In this document: piece by piece, positions 9,961 to 19,625 of the stretch
Layout of the letters: every line of letters starts with the position of its first letter
How positions within the stretch are numbered: position 1 is the first letter of the stretch
Origin: Gracilaria vermiculophylla
Lineage: Eukaryota > Rhodophyta > Florideophyceae > Gracilariales > Gracilariaceae
DNA: 64,000 nt
Reading direction: 5' to 3'
NCBI GenBank assembly: GCA_019155205.2
Contig: JAHNZQ020000004.1
Location: forward strand, 750,658-814,657
Program-made: the position numbers and the translations under genes
Notes under the pieces: model-generated
Database searches by the model: none
What the model saw: only the letters and a program-made list of their open reading frames with translations
What the model was told of the DNA's origin: nothing

Positions 9961-11288
9961 GTGATGAACCGGAAAGAAGTAAAGAACGATTGTTACAAGT
10001 AGGTTTTTTTGCACTGGCGAGCGTGAAAGATTGCATGGTGCTGAGGATTTGCATGGCCTTATTCAAAGCATATCCCAATCCTTTTCGGGAGAATTTACGA
10101 GGAGCGAAAAGAGATCGTGAATCGGGAAATCGATTTTTTTTTCGTTCCCTTCTTTCCGATTTCCTGATTCCCCAACCTAACACCTCTCCAACGGATCATC
10201 GTCGTAGTTTTTGTTATTCCAATAACCCATACAAGCCAGTTCAGTTGCTTCTTCGGTGACATGCTTTTCAAGTCCATATCCGGAACCAATGCCGTGTGGA
10301 AGCACAAGCACATGTCAATAAACACAAATGTTGACAAAATTCTTGACATCACTCAAAACGCAGCTGTATAGCGTATTACGTTTGGCAATGCCGCTCAATT
10401 CGCTCCTTTGACATCATTTTTACTTATCATGGTTTCCTATCCTTGAATTCAAAATGACACGACCATCTCGAAATCAATATGATGCATTCTGGCAGGAGAA
10501 GTACATCTGCTCGTATTTCTCTCTCTGGAACAGGCCAAAAACTGTATCCGTCATTTCTGTTTCTTCTTTTTTCTGGTAGAGATCGGGTTTTAGTATCGAA
10601 ACTGAAAAAAATACTTGCCAATAAGGTTTTCTCTATTTAGGATGACCAAGAACTTCTTTGAATCGTGTCAAGTCATATTGCAACTGGTTTTCTTTGTTTC
10701 CTGGGACATTTTTCATGAAGTCTTTTTCTGAAATCTTTCTGAATGCATAAGTAGCAAAGTATTTGTTTATCATACATCTTAAACCCACACCCCCTCTTTT
10801 TGATGGTGGCGGAAGTTCGCTAGCACAATAAGTATTTGTCAATAGTCACCAAAGCAAAACATGTCTGAAGTCTTTCTCGGCTGCATTATACTACACACAC
10901 AACGTGTTGATTTTCCATTATAATACGAACTGATAGTGTGCAGTTCATGCACATGGCCTATGGTGTTAACGTAACTCAAATTCTAATTCCTTGTGTACCA
11001 GAGACAGATGCAGATAGTTTTCTATCCTCATTATGGCTAGAACCGTTCAGGCGCTTCCATTTTGTAGTGTATTATTCATTTACCGCTGCTTTTTCATTGA
11101 CTGCGTAAGATTTGTTGACGGATCGCTTTTGTTTTGGAACATCGCGTCAGCACATGATTGAAGATTCTCAAAAGATAGAATACGCTTGCAATGTAACAGT
11201 AAGTATTTTTTTATTTATGAACTGTACTTTAGTTTTCTGCAGCACTGTTCCACTCAACCCTCACTGACATAATTTTGCACGGACCTCA
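9961..11288. other. Gene-free stretch up to the assembly gap
   Basis: AT-richer sequence without recognisable coding signal. It may include the lost 5' end of the EF-G pseudogene, but no GTP-binding P-loop could be read in any minus-strand frame. Confidence 0.5.
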
Positions 11289-11388
11289 NNNNNNNNNNNN
11301 NNNNNNNNNNNNNNNNNNNNNNNNNNNNNNNNNNNNNNNNNNNNNNNNNNNNNNNNNNNNNNNNNNNNNNNNNNNNNNNNNNNNNNNN
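11289..11388. other. Assembly gap of 100 N
   Basis: Exactly 100 N, the usual placeholder for a gap of unknown size. The distance between the flanks is therefore not real. The poly-C tract 50 bp downstream probably explains why assembly failed. Confidence 0.98.
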
Positions 11389-11436
11389 CCTCTAGCTATT
11401 CCTATTCTACCGCTCGATGGGGCGACTTTTTGCGCT

Positions 11437-11474
<38 letters not shown>

Positions 11475-11921
11475 CCCTCCCTTCACTGGTAAGGGACGGA
11501 CGGCCGAGCTCCTCGCACACGCCTGCAATACGCCCCAAAACGGTCGAGAGAGTGGTTTCAGTTTTCATGCCCACTCAGCAGTGTACTTTCCAGTGATATT
11601 TCACAAGGTGATATTCCATCGATATCAACTGCGACATCGTTTGGGGGTTTCTAAACTTCCATCACTAGTTGAAGGACTGAGTTGTGTTGAATCATATGCC
11701 GTGCATTTTTGAGAGATAGTTGCGAGCACACTACTCTCTTGCGCTGCAGCTTATCAGCGGCGAAGTGCTGCCAATTACAAGGCAAAAGGATATCTTGAAT
11801 ATTGTACAGGAGTCCCGGAATTGCACGAACCGAAAACAACTTTGGCGTTTTTCTAGCGTACATTTCTGTTTCAATGCATACATGAAATCGTAGTTGATCC
11901 TTGAATTGATGAACTTCATCC
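11389..11921. other. Spacer with poly-C tract before the bZIP-like gene
   Basis: Holds the C homopolymer listed next, and then ordinary sequence that presumably includes the promoter and 5' UTR of the gene starting at 11922. No other gene is seen. Confidence 0.5.
11438..11471. repeat. Poly-C tract (34 C)
   Basis: An uninterrupted run of 34 C followed by C-rich sequence with single T interruptions. The length may be inaccurate because homopolymers next to a gap are often misassembled. Confidence 0.9.
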
Positions 11922-13556
11922 ATGGCTACCGGATTATCATCGTACCCCACCCACTCTGAAGCTCAAGATTTGGCATTACTTGCCACCTCTTCTACTACGG
12001 AACCCTTCAGCGGTATCGAGTACTTTCAAGAATTGCTTCGAATACTTCGAGACCCATCAATCTCCGATTTTCTTCTCACAAGCGACCCCATTGAGCTTCA
12101 ACATCTTGTTCATCCACAACTTTCTTTATTTGCTGTGACAAATGACATGTACGAAACAAATGTTGAACCGAATTCAAATCCCCTCAATTCCCTGTCTGAC
12201 CATTGGAATAGTCGACACTTTGCATTTCCAGCATATAGCTCTGGTGAAAGAACTTTTGGTTTCCTTATTTCCAAGGATACGTATGTACCGGGATCTGCTT
12301 GGGGTTTTCACCAGGGAGCAATAGAGAGTTTGAGTTCATCTCGATTCGTGAAACATCACAGCGAAGGATACACTGTCTACGTGGCCCATTACAAGGAATT
12401 TGAATTTAATGCGTATCGCCTGGAGTACACCAAGATGATCACAAATACACGCCAGGTTCGGTTTATTGTGGCAGTTGATGCAAAAGTATTCCAAAATCTC
12501 TGTCGCAGAGGATCTTTATTTGTGAAAGATATTCTTCCGGCTTTATCCGTGATGCAGATGTCAATAGAGCATCGCAGATGTCCAAGTTGTTCGCTTTCTG
12601 TTGAAGAGTGCTTTTGTCCAACCCCAATTGTGAATCCTAGACATCCGTTCGATCACGACGCATTCAGAACCTGCATGATGAATCATGCAGGTGTCTTTGA
12701 AGGGAAGACAGTTATGAGTTTATTTGGAGGAGGGGTGAAGCTCAGAAGTGGCACGCTGGGCTCCCGGTTCATATCACGTCCAAAGTATGACGTTGATCTA
12801 GTTGAAGGGCTGCGAACATTAGCTATCAGCAAGCACATGGGTCCAGAAAATGCCCGACATTCCAATATATTCACGGATCTTGCCAGAAATACGGCACAAG
12901 TTCGAGATTATAACGACGCTGTACCATTGTTGGAAACTAGTGCAGACAACGTCCAAGAACTCTACTGTCATGACGCTTCTCAAGTTTTAAACCATGATAC
13001 TGATGCTTGGGAACCTGATTATTTGCTTCCTTCTTCGAGAGAGGAAGCGGAAAGCTGTGAGGTCATCAACACAGATATGACCCCAGCTCTTGTTGATGTT
13101 TTTCTGAATTCATGTGAAGCCCCAGAATCTCATCAAAGCATATTCAGATTATCAGAGGAAGGCATTGCACCTGTGCTATCAGAAAATGATAATGTGAAGT
13201 TGAGTACTTTCGAGTCCCCGAATCATGGCCAAATAATAGATAAGGAGAAAGATGATGAACAGGACCTTCAAAAAGGAGAAAAAACCAAACCACACTCTAA
13301 TACCAGCGAGAGACAGTCTTCCGTAGATGACCAGGTTAGGCGTCTCAAAACAGAACTTCGAAAGGAACGGAACAGGGCGTGCGCTCAGCGAAGCAATATG
13401 CGAAAGAAGGCGAAGATGGATGCTTTGAAGAATGATCTAAAAACAACTCGTGAAAAGGCCGATTTACTTCGGTCCCAAGAGATGGCTCTTCGAAAACAGA
13501 ATATTTTCTTGAGACAACAAGTGGCGGAGATACAATCAACGGAGCGCAAAGATTAG
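11922..13556 (+). CDS. bZIP-like protein with a Cys cluster and an altered basic region
   Basis: A 544-residue protein starting at ATG 11922. Residues from about 480 look like a basic-leucine zipper: an Arg/Lys-rich stretch with NRACAQRSN (N484) is followed by heptad Leu/Ile positions (L, T, L, L, L, I) to about residue 540. In bZIP proteins the basic region follows N-x7-R. Here the position of the invariant Arg (492) is Asn. A conserved-looking globular part (about 90-330) contains C-x2-C-x6-C-x-C near residues 220-233, a possible zinc site. The middle (330-470) is acidic and low in order. A role as a nuclear DNA-binding regulator is inferred from the zipper. The altered Arg makes standard DNA contact doubtful, so it could also be only a coiled-coil dimerisation tail. 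I do not recognise the N-terminal domain. Confidence 0.7.
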   Translation: MATGLSSYPTHSEAQDLALLATSSTTEPFSGIEYFQELLRILRDPSISDFLLTSDPIELQHLVHPQLSLFAVTNDMYETNVEPNSNPLNSLSDHWNSRHFAFPAYSSGERTFGFLISKDTYVPGSAWGFHQGAIESLSSSRFVKHHSEGYTVYVAHYKEFEFNAYRLEYTKMITNTRQVRFIVAVDAKVFQNLCRRGSLFVKDILPALSVMQMSIEHRRCPSCSLSVEECFCPTPIVNPRHPFDHDAFRTCMMNHAGVFEGKTVMSLFGGGVKLRSGTLGSRFISRPKYDVDLVEGLRTLAISKHMGPENARHSNIFTDLARNTAQVRDYNDAVPLLETSADNVQELYCHDASQVLNHDTDAWEPDYLLPSSREEAESCEVINTDMTPALVDVFLNSCEAPESHQSIFRLSEEGIAPVLSENDNVKLSTFESPNHGQIIDKEKDDEQDLQKGEKTKPHSNTSERQSSVDDQVRRLKTELRKERNRACAQRSNMRKKAKMDALKNDLKTTREKADLLRSQEMALRKQNIFLRQQVAEIQSTERKD

Positions 13557-16036
13557 GGAAGGCTTATTCTTCACAAAATATTCATTGAGGTGAGATTTGG
13601 GGCTGCAGCAAAACAATCATTGTTAATTTACATCACATACAGAAGCACAATTATAACAGGAAGAGTACATTTGTGCTTGGAGATGTAGAAAACCATGCAA
13701 TCGATCAATTGATCAGTACTACACTTATAATCTGTGAAAAAACAGAACTAAATCAATACGAAACATTCACAAGAAAATGTACAATCTCGACATTTGACCA
13801 GCATCAGGGTTTATCATTCAAGAACGGTGCGTTTGATTTCGATTTCTTTTCATATATTTGTGATCACGACTACAATAATTGATGGCATGTGGGGGTTCGT
13901 AAGAATTTGGATAAGTTTGGATCGCAGGCAAGATCAGAACGCTCAATTGGGTTAAAGGGTGTTAAGGTATATATGGAAGTAATCCGCACGGCATATTGCA
14001 TTCGGATTGTAATCTTTCTATCTAAGAGCAATCTGAATGCAATCACAAGCATGTAGAATCCGACCGGTTAACTTATGGGTTGTGATGCACAACGTAATGG
14101 TGCATTAAATGGATTTGCAGACTTTGTACTGACTCCAATATTCAGTTATTGACAGTTTAGATCTGAAATATATGCACTCGAGACTCTGGAGTCCAGGGTT
14201 TTCAGACTAGCTTCCGGGTTGCCCCTCAGGTGCTATCGCATGGAATCTGAGGTTATTACTCAAACGGAACCCCTCAGATTGCAATTTTCTGGGACTGACA
14301 ATCGAGAATTGCAATCTTTGGATTGCAATCTATTGCAATCATATCGATTACGTTCTACCTCTGTATAAAGGACTAAGGAAGACGAAGTAGGTGCGGTAAG
14401 CGGAAGTTTTGGTCGCTCCAGGGTGAGAAAATCCTGATTAATTGTCGCTGGCATGGTTCACACAAACAGAGATCGGGGAGGGGAGCTTCAGTTTGTTTTA
14501 TGTATGCGTGCCTATCTAGTTGTAAATTATTCTGAATTGGTTTGTACTTTTGAAGAGTAATATCTTCAGTTCGTTGAAGAAAACAAGCACTGACACTGAA
14601 ATATTATGGCATCGGCAAAGATGTCAGCTCCATTTGGAAATCCTGTGTTGAGCGAAACGAAAATAACTTCAGTCAAGAAACTTCAGTATAGGGAGGGTAG
14701 GCAGGAATACACGCTGCGATTCTGGTATCGATCGTAGAAAATATGTTCAGTACATTTCTCGTTGTTGGCAAGTAATACGGCGCTCGGCTCAGACAAGATT
14801 ACTACAATTTGCATGCAGCGATGCCATTGTGTTCCCACCGTCCAAAAGCCGCGATTAACACTGTGAAGCAACTGAAACACTTCGAACATGTTTCCCAGAA
14901 ATAATAAGCCAAGATTATCCACAGTGACGAAGAATGCTGAGGAAGTAGTATTGCATTTGGGACTTTGGAACCCGTTTCAGAGCCATGAAGTACACTGGGT
15001 ATGCCGTTTGAGCTCTATCCTCACGAATACTTGAAGGTTTCATCTTTTTTGCGACGCGAGAGTCTCAGAGACCTACTCAACTGAGTCAAAACAAATGGAA
15101 ACACAACGCCAGTACAGGCAAGATTCAACGACGAAGACGCAGAAAATAGTCTCATCGCTGTTATTGTTGATCAGAATTTACCACTGATTCCAGCCTACCA
15201 ATCTTTATCTATTCTGGTCAAAGCTTCATGGCCTAAGCCAGTCCTTCCGATTAAGTTTTCATGGTATGTTCGGGCTTCGGATGCAATTACATCAACGCGA
15301 TTTTCTTGTACTCTAAGCTTTGTACAGATATGGTGTCGAGGAATGCCTTTCAAAAATTATTTGACGAGAGTGGTAGGGTAACTTTAGGTTGAAGTTTGGA
15401 AGCTCGTCGATGGATGACATTAAAAGTTTGTGAGCAATGTAGAAGGCTTTTCAGTTCCCTTGCAATTGTTGAATATAAGAAAGCCAAGGCATTTGCAAAA
15501 GGAACGGGCATTCATTTGTTACTACGCGCTCCATATCCTCGTGTCAAATATCATTGTCTGAGAACCCAGACAAGAGCTTGGAAAGGAGTGGCGAAGATTA
15601 ACGCGGAATTGATGTGTATCGAGTCCTTCAATCACCTCAGCGCTACCGCTGATACCAGTGTGAGGATTGTTATCCCTTTCTGCACTGTTGCATCCCGATG
15701 TGATGCTGGACACGATCTAATTGTCGTGCCGTAGACCGATAACAGATACACAGGTCTATTAGCAACACACAATGCACCTGCGTCGGCGCGAAGGCTGGAT
15801 CAGTTTAAATATGATTTAAATGTTTCGCGCCCTTTGCACGAATTGCTAAATCTGTTGCCTCATGGCACAGGAATAGGGATACTTGGTTTCCTTCGCTAGC
15901 CGGAAAAGCGGTACTATCGCCCGTTTTGATTTTGTCTACTTGGGGGAGAACGTGGTTTCATCATGATCTGATATATAATGAGCGATATCCACGGTACACA
16001 TTTCTCAATCAATCAATTATTGGAAAGTGGCGCACC
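13557..16036. other. Gene-free stretch with inverted repeats
   Basis: No frame with recognisable motifs. A 112-codon frame at 15396-15734 opens at a non-ATG codon and resembles nothing I know. The main structure is the palindrome-rich block at 13.99-14.35 kb. Confidence 0.5.
13996..14345. repeat. Cluster of GATTGCAAT-type inverted repeats
   Basis: An arm attgcattcggattg at about 13996 pairs with caatctgaatgcaat at about 14028 with one mismatch across a ~19-nt loop. Further on, aatctgagg pairs with cctcagatt (about 14240-14280), and agattgcaattttct pairs with a gagaattgcaatctt arm (about 14276-14320). Palindromic gattgcaatc follows, and a gactctggagtc palindrome lies near 14180. The motifs share the core attgcaat. 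Confidence 0.65.
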
Positions 16037-18856
16037 ATGTCGGCGAAACGAAACGATAAACGGATCGAAGCTGGCACAATTGGGTTTTGGCTTCGACAAC
16101 TCGTTGACTTGCACGTATTCCCGGAACGACGCGAGTCTGCCCTCGAAGTTGCTTCTCGCTTGCTAGAATCTGCTCTCACCACATCTCCTAGCCTGCAAAC
16201 TGCAGAATCGTTGACAAAATCAATGCTGTTTCGACTAGTAAGAGATGGAAAACATGCAGAAGTATCACGGTTGGCTACTCTTACTGCGGGCTTGAAGTTT
16301 GAGAGGGCAATGAAGCCTCAGAACATCTGGCCTATTCTCTACATTTTGAACGATTTGCGCAGCACGGCTGCTGATGTTCCAGAGCGACCTGTACGTGCAC
16401 CTTCGACTCAGGTCAATTCAACTCTACTACAAAGCCCAGACTCTAGTAGCCCATCAGCCACGAATATTGTCGGAGAGGCGGAGACCAGTACGGATTATGA
16501 CAAAGAGAGCCATGAAGACAAAGCTATTCCATCATCAAAAGTTTCACAGAATCCTTTCGAGTCAAAGCCAGAAATTGATATTGACCCTTTAGCTACTCTC
16601 TCTGATTCTAGTGGAGAAGAACGATCCAAATCCGTAGAACATGAATCCGAACGAAAATCGCCAATGAATGTATCTCTTGAAAGGCCTACCCAAGATACAC
16701 GTCGAGAAAGTGCCATATCTTCCGTTGCACATTCGGGGGTTAAAAGCACGGCGACTTTGAATAACAAATCTTTAGAGAAGCGATTAACAAGTGATCTACT
16801 GCTTATTGTTCAAGGCGAAAATGGATCGATTCTCAAGTTACAGCAAAGAGATACTGATGAATCTGTAGTTGTTTCCATACCTGCCAACACAAGTATACCC
16901 CGCCCAGTTTTTGATATAATTTACTGTGTCGGAGAAGTAGGTTTCCTGTTTCGCGTTATTCAAAAGGAAGTAGAAGAGGAGGAAAGAAATCAGCGAGGAC
17001 TGGTCGCAAAGAGCATGTGCGGAGCAATAGTGCGCGAAATGGACACATATTATCGGAGTTTAGTAACACTTCGAGGAAAGCACGATCGTTCACAAATCGA
17101 AGACGAGGGAAAGGAAGGGCAGACACTTCGGCAGATTTTTGTCTGGGCGACTCGAGAAAAACCTCGTCTGCGATGGCTTGCAAGACTTTGTGAAGAAACA
17201 GCACCCTTGAACGGTGGACAAATACTGTCACATCTGAGAAAAAGAAGAGGTTCGTATGTTGGAGCAGAAATTAGCGATGTGATGTCGCGAGTAATATCTA
17301 GCACAGCAGCTCCTTTGAATCGAATGTTGATAAGATGGCTTGCAGAGGGCGTTCTTCAAGATCCTTACGACGAATTCTTCATCATGAAAGATCCAAAAGT
17401 GGCAGCCACAATGAAGCCAGCTCCCCACACGGCTGCTATGTTAATGGAAGAAGGTGGTATTGCACACGGGCTTGCTGGAGGTCCTAACGAAGCATCCACT
17501 GCTAGCCACAGAATCTGGTGGGGATTATTTAAACTTCGAAAACATATGCTCCCCGGAGGTTTTGAACCATCATTAGCTCAGAAAGCGCTTATGACAGGCA
17601 AATCTATCGCATTCCTTCGTAGATGTTGTGCCGACGGAGAATGGGTCGACTATCATCATGCCCCATTGGTTAATGCTTTGGTGTCCGGAAACGACCCTCT
17701 GTTTGATAGAGACCCGAGGTTCCATAAGGATATCATCCGCGAAGTAATCGAGAAGACCGGAAATTCAGCCAGTAGACGTCTTAAGGATTTGTTCTTTGAG
17801 AAATTTGATTTGAGTTACCATTTTGGGGCTATCAAGAAGTATTTGCTTCTTTCTCAAGGCGATTTCACACAAGCTCTAATGGACGGCCTCGCACCTATTT
17901 TAGATGGCAGTGAGGATATTCTGAGAAGTAATTTAACAGGCATCGTGGATAATGCTTTGCAGTCTTCGTCGAGCTTTAACGAGGAAACTGACAAAGAGAT
18001 CTTAGAACGGTTGGACGTTCAGCTTTTGTCCGTGACCAATGAAACCCATATAGGGTGGGACATTTTCTCCCTGGCATATCGTGTTGAAGATGCACCCTTG
18101 AATACGATATTCTCCGTTAAGGTGATGGATGCCTATCGCTTGATTTTTAGATTCTTATGGCAGCTTAAACGCTTGGACCATCTTATGGTAGACGCCTACA
18201 TGAACCTGCGAGACTTGGGAGAACGAAGGAGAATGAGATTAATGGTGAAAAAGGCCGAATTGCCGTCAAGCGAACTGGATGCAGTTTTGAAACGGCTTCA
18301 CTTTTTGAGGATGAAAATGACACATCTAGTCCATAACCTGCAGCATTATTGCACAGTAGAAGTGCTAGAGGGCTCTTGGTCAGTCTTGGAACGTGAGATA
18401 TCAGAAGCCGATGATTTGGACGGTATGATATACGCACATTCCAAATACCTGACTGCCATCAAGGACCGGACGCTGCTATCAGATCGGAGCAGATATGTTG
18501 CCGTAGAGCTTCAGAAAGTGCTGGATACCGTGCTTGTTTTCGAAAAGCTACAACATCAAGTTTGCAGGCTAGTTCAAGATCATCGTCTTCTGGGTATAGA
18601 TCATGGAGAGCAGTCTGGATATGAAGAACAGAGTCTTGGTGATTTGGTGGAACAATTGACAAACCTCGAGGAGGCATTCATCGGCACTTTCGGTAAGTTC
18701 TTGAATGTTCTTAAGACTCACTCCAAGATTGTAGATACGTGTGTGTTCTTGGTGTCTCGTTTGGATTATAATGAGTACTATTCGAGGTACGAGTCAGAGC
18801 GTATTATTCGGAGGGAGGACTTAACGAACGCGGGAAAAGGCAACGTAGAACAATGA
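16037..18856 (+). CDS. TUBGCP3: Gamma-tubulin complex component 3 (Spc98/GCP3)
   Basis: A 939-residue member of the GCP family, which builds the gamma-tubulin ring complex that nucleates microtubules. The ATG at 16037 is chosen; the open frame extends 37 codons further from a TTG. The N-terminal ~240 residues are Ser/Glu-rich and variable. The GRIP1 part includes YCVGEVGFLFRV, MDTYYRSLVTL and the family signature APLNRMLIRWLAEG followed by DPYDEFFI. AQKALMTGKSIAFLRRCC and the GRIP2 part follow (SRRLKDLFFEKFDLSYHFGAIKKYLLLSQGDF, given here in shortened form; GWDIFSLAYRVEDAPLNTIF; LWQLKRLDHLM). The length fits GCP3 of other eukaryotes. It is a single exon. The next gene on the same strand encodes a long coiled-coil protein. 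Whether they act together is unknown. Confidence 0.96.
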   Translation: MSAKRNDKRIEAGTIGFWLRQLVDLHVFPERRESALEVASRLLESALTTSPSLQTAESLTKSMLFRLVRDGKHAEVSRLATLTAGLKFERAMKPQNIWPILYILNDLRSTAADVPERPVRAPSTQVNSTLLQSPDSSSPSATNIVGEAETSTDYDKESHEDKAIPSSKVSQNPFESKPEIDIDPLATLSDSSGEERSKSVEHESERKSPMNVSLERPTQDTRRESAISSVAHSGVKSTATLNNKSLEKRLTSDLLLIVQGENGSILKLQQRDTDESVVVSIPANTSIPRPVFDIIYCVGEVGFLFRVIQKEVEEEERNQRGLVAKSMCGAIVREMDTYYRSLVTLRGKHDRSQIEDEGKEGQTLRQIFVWATREKPRLRWLARLCEETAPLNGGQILSHLRKRRGSYVGAEISDVMSRVISSTAAPLNRMLIRWLAEGVLQDPYDEFFIMKDPKVAATMKPAPHTAAMLMEEGGIAHGLAGGPNEASTASHRIWWGLFKLRKHMLPGGFEPSLAQKALMTGKSIAFLRRCCADGEWVDYHHAPLVNALVSGNDPLFDRDPRFHKDIIREVIEKTGNSASRRLKDLFFEKFDLSYHFGAIKKYLLLSQGDFTQALMDGLAPILDGSEDILRSNLTGIVDNALQSSSSFNEETDKEILERLDVQLLSVTNETHIGWDIFSLAYRVEDAPLNTIFSVKVMDAYRLIFRFLWQLKRLDHLMVDAYMNLRDLGERRRMRLMVKKAELPSSELDAVLKRLHFLRMKMTHLVHNLQHYCTVEVLEGSWSVLEREISEADDLDGMIYAHSKYLTAIKDRTLLSDRSRYVAVELQKVLDTVLVFEKLQHQVCRLVQDHRLLGIDHGEQSGYEEQSLGDLVEQLTNLEEAFIGTFGKFLNVLKTHSKIVDTCVFLVSRLDYNEYYSRYESERIIRREDLTNAGKGNVEQ

Positions 18857-19625
18857 ACCGTTGACAGATAGTCGAAGGGGGTGCCTCTGCTTGAGATAAG
18901 GACTCATGTTTACATAACAGTGTCGTGTTCGGAATATGATCGAACCACGTCTCTTTGTCGGGTAGATAGATACACAACTCGAGACTGGTCGTACTACCAA
19001 TATTTGCTATTTGACGGGTCAGAATGAAATGATATTCGTTCAAGATCGAAAGTTGCGAGTCGAAACGGATTGTATTTATATACTGGCGAAGGCAAGAGCA
19101 CCAATGTGATGTGAGCTTTTTGCGCGGTGGCGCAACCATTGTGACCGTTTTGGTTCCGAAAGAATCGGCAGACGTGATGGTGTAGATGCGTTTGATGATA
19201 TCTCAGGTTGTGAGAAAAGAGGGTACGCAAGGGTGATCAATGTCTGTCTCGAGTGTGGTATCCAGCTAGTGCAACGAATCCTTCACTTGCCCCAATCCTG
19301 TCGGTGGCGGGTCGCCGGCGGACCACATAAGACCTTAAACGGGCTAAATAGCGCAGAAACGCTTATTTCAAATTTGAAAGGTGTTGTAAAGTACGTGATT
19401 TGGTGATTCCTCGCTGCGCACGATGCTAGATGCGCTCGGCTTCGTGGAAGTTTTCGGGGCTATTGATGTTGTATTCTGACACGGTATTCAACGAGTAACA
19501 CTCGTACTCCGTGCTTGGCACCGTGTTGGCAACACGCTTATCAGCTTGCAACCCAAAAGGCTTCTTCTCTTTCTCGTGCTCAGAACCGAGTGAAATATTG
19601 GTTTCTATCCTCGCGCTCTACACCA
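18857..19625. other. Spacer between GCP3 and the propeller/coiled-coil gene
   Basis: 769 bp with no coding signal of its own. The open frame of the next gene extends upstream to a TTG at 19515, but the first ATG is at 19626. Presumed to hold the GCP3 3' UTR and the next promoter. Confidence 0.5.

Noticed and set aside
15396..15734. 112-codon frame in the spacer before GCP3
   Set aside because: It starts at TTG, has no recognisable domain, and lies in DNA with no other coding signal.
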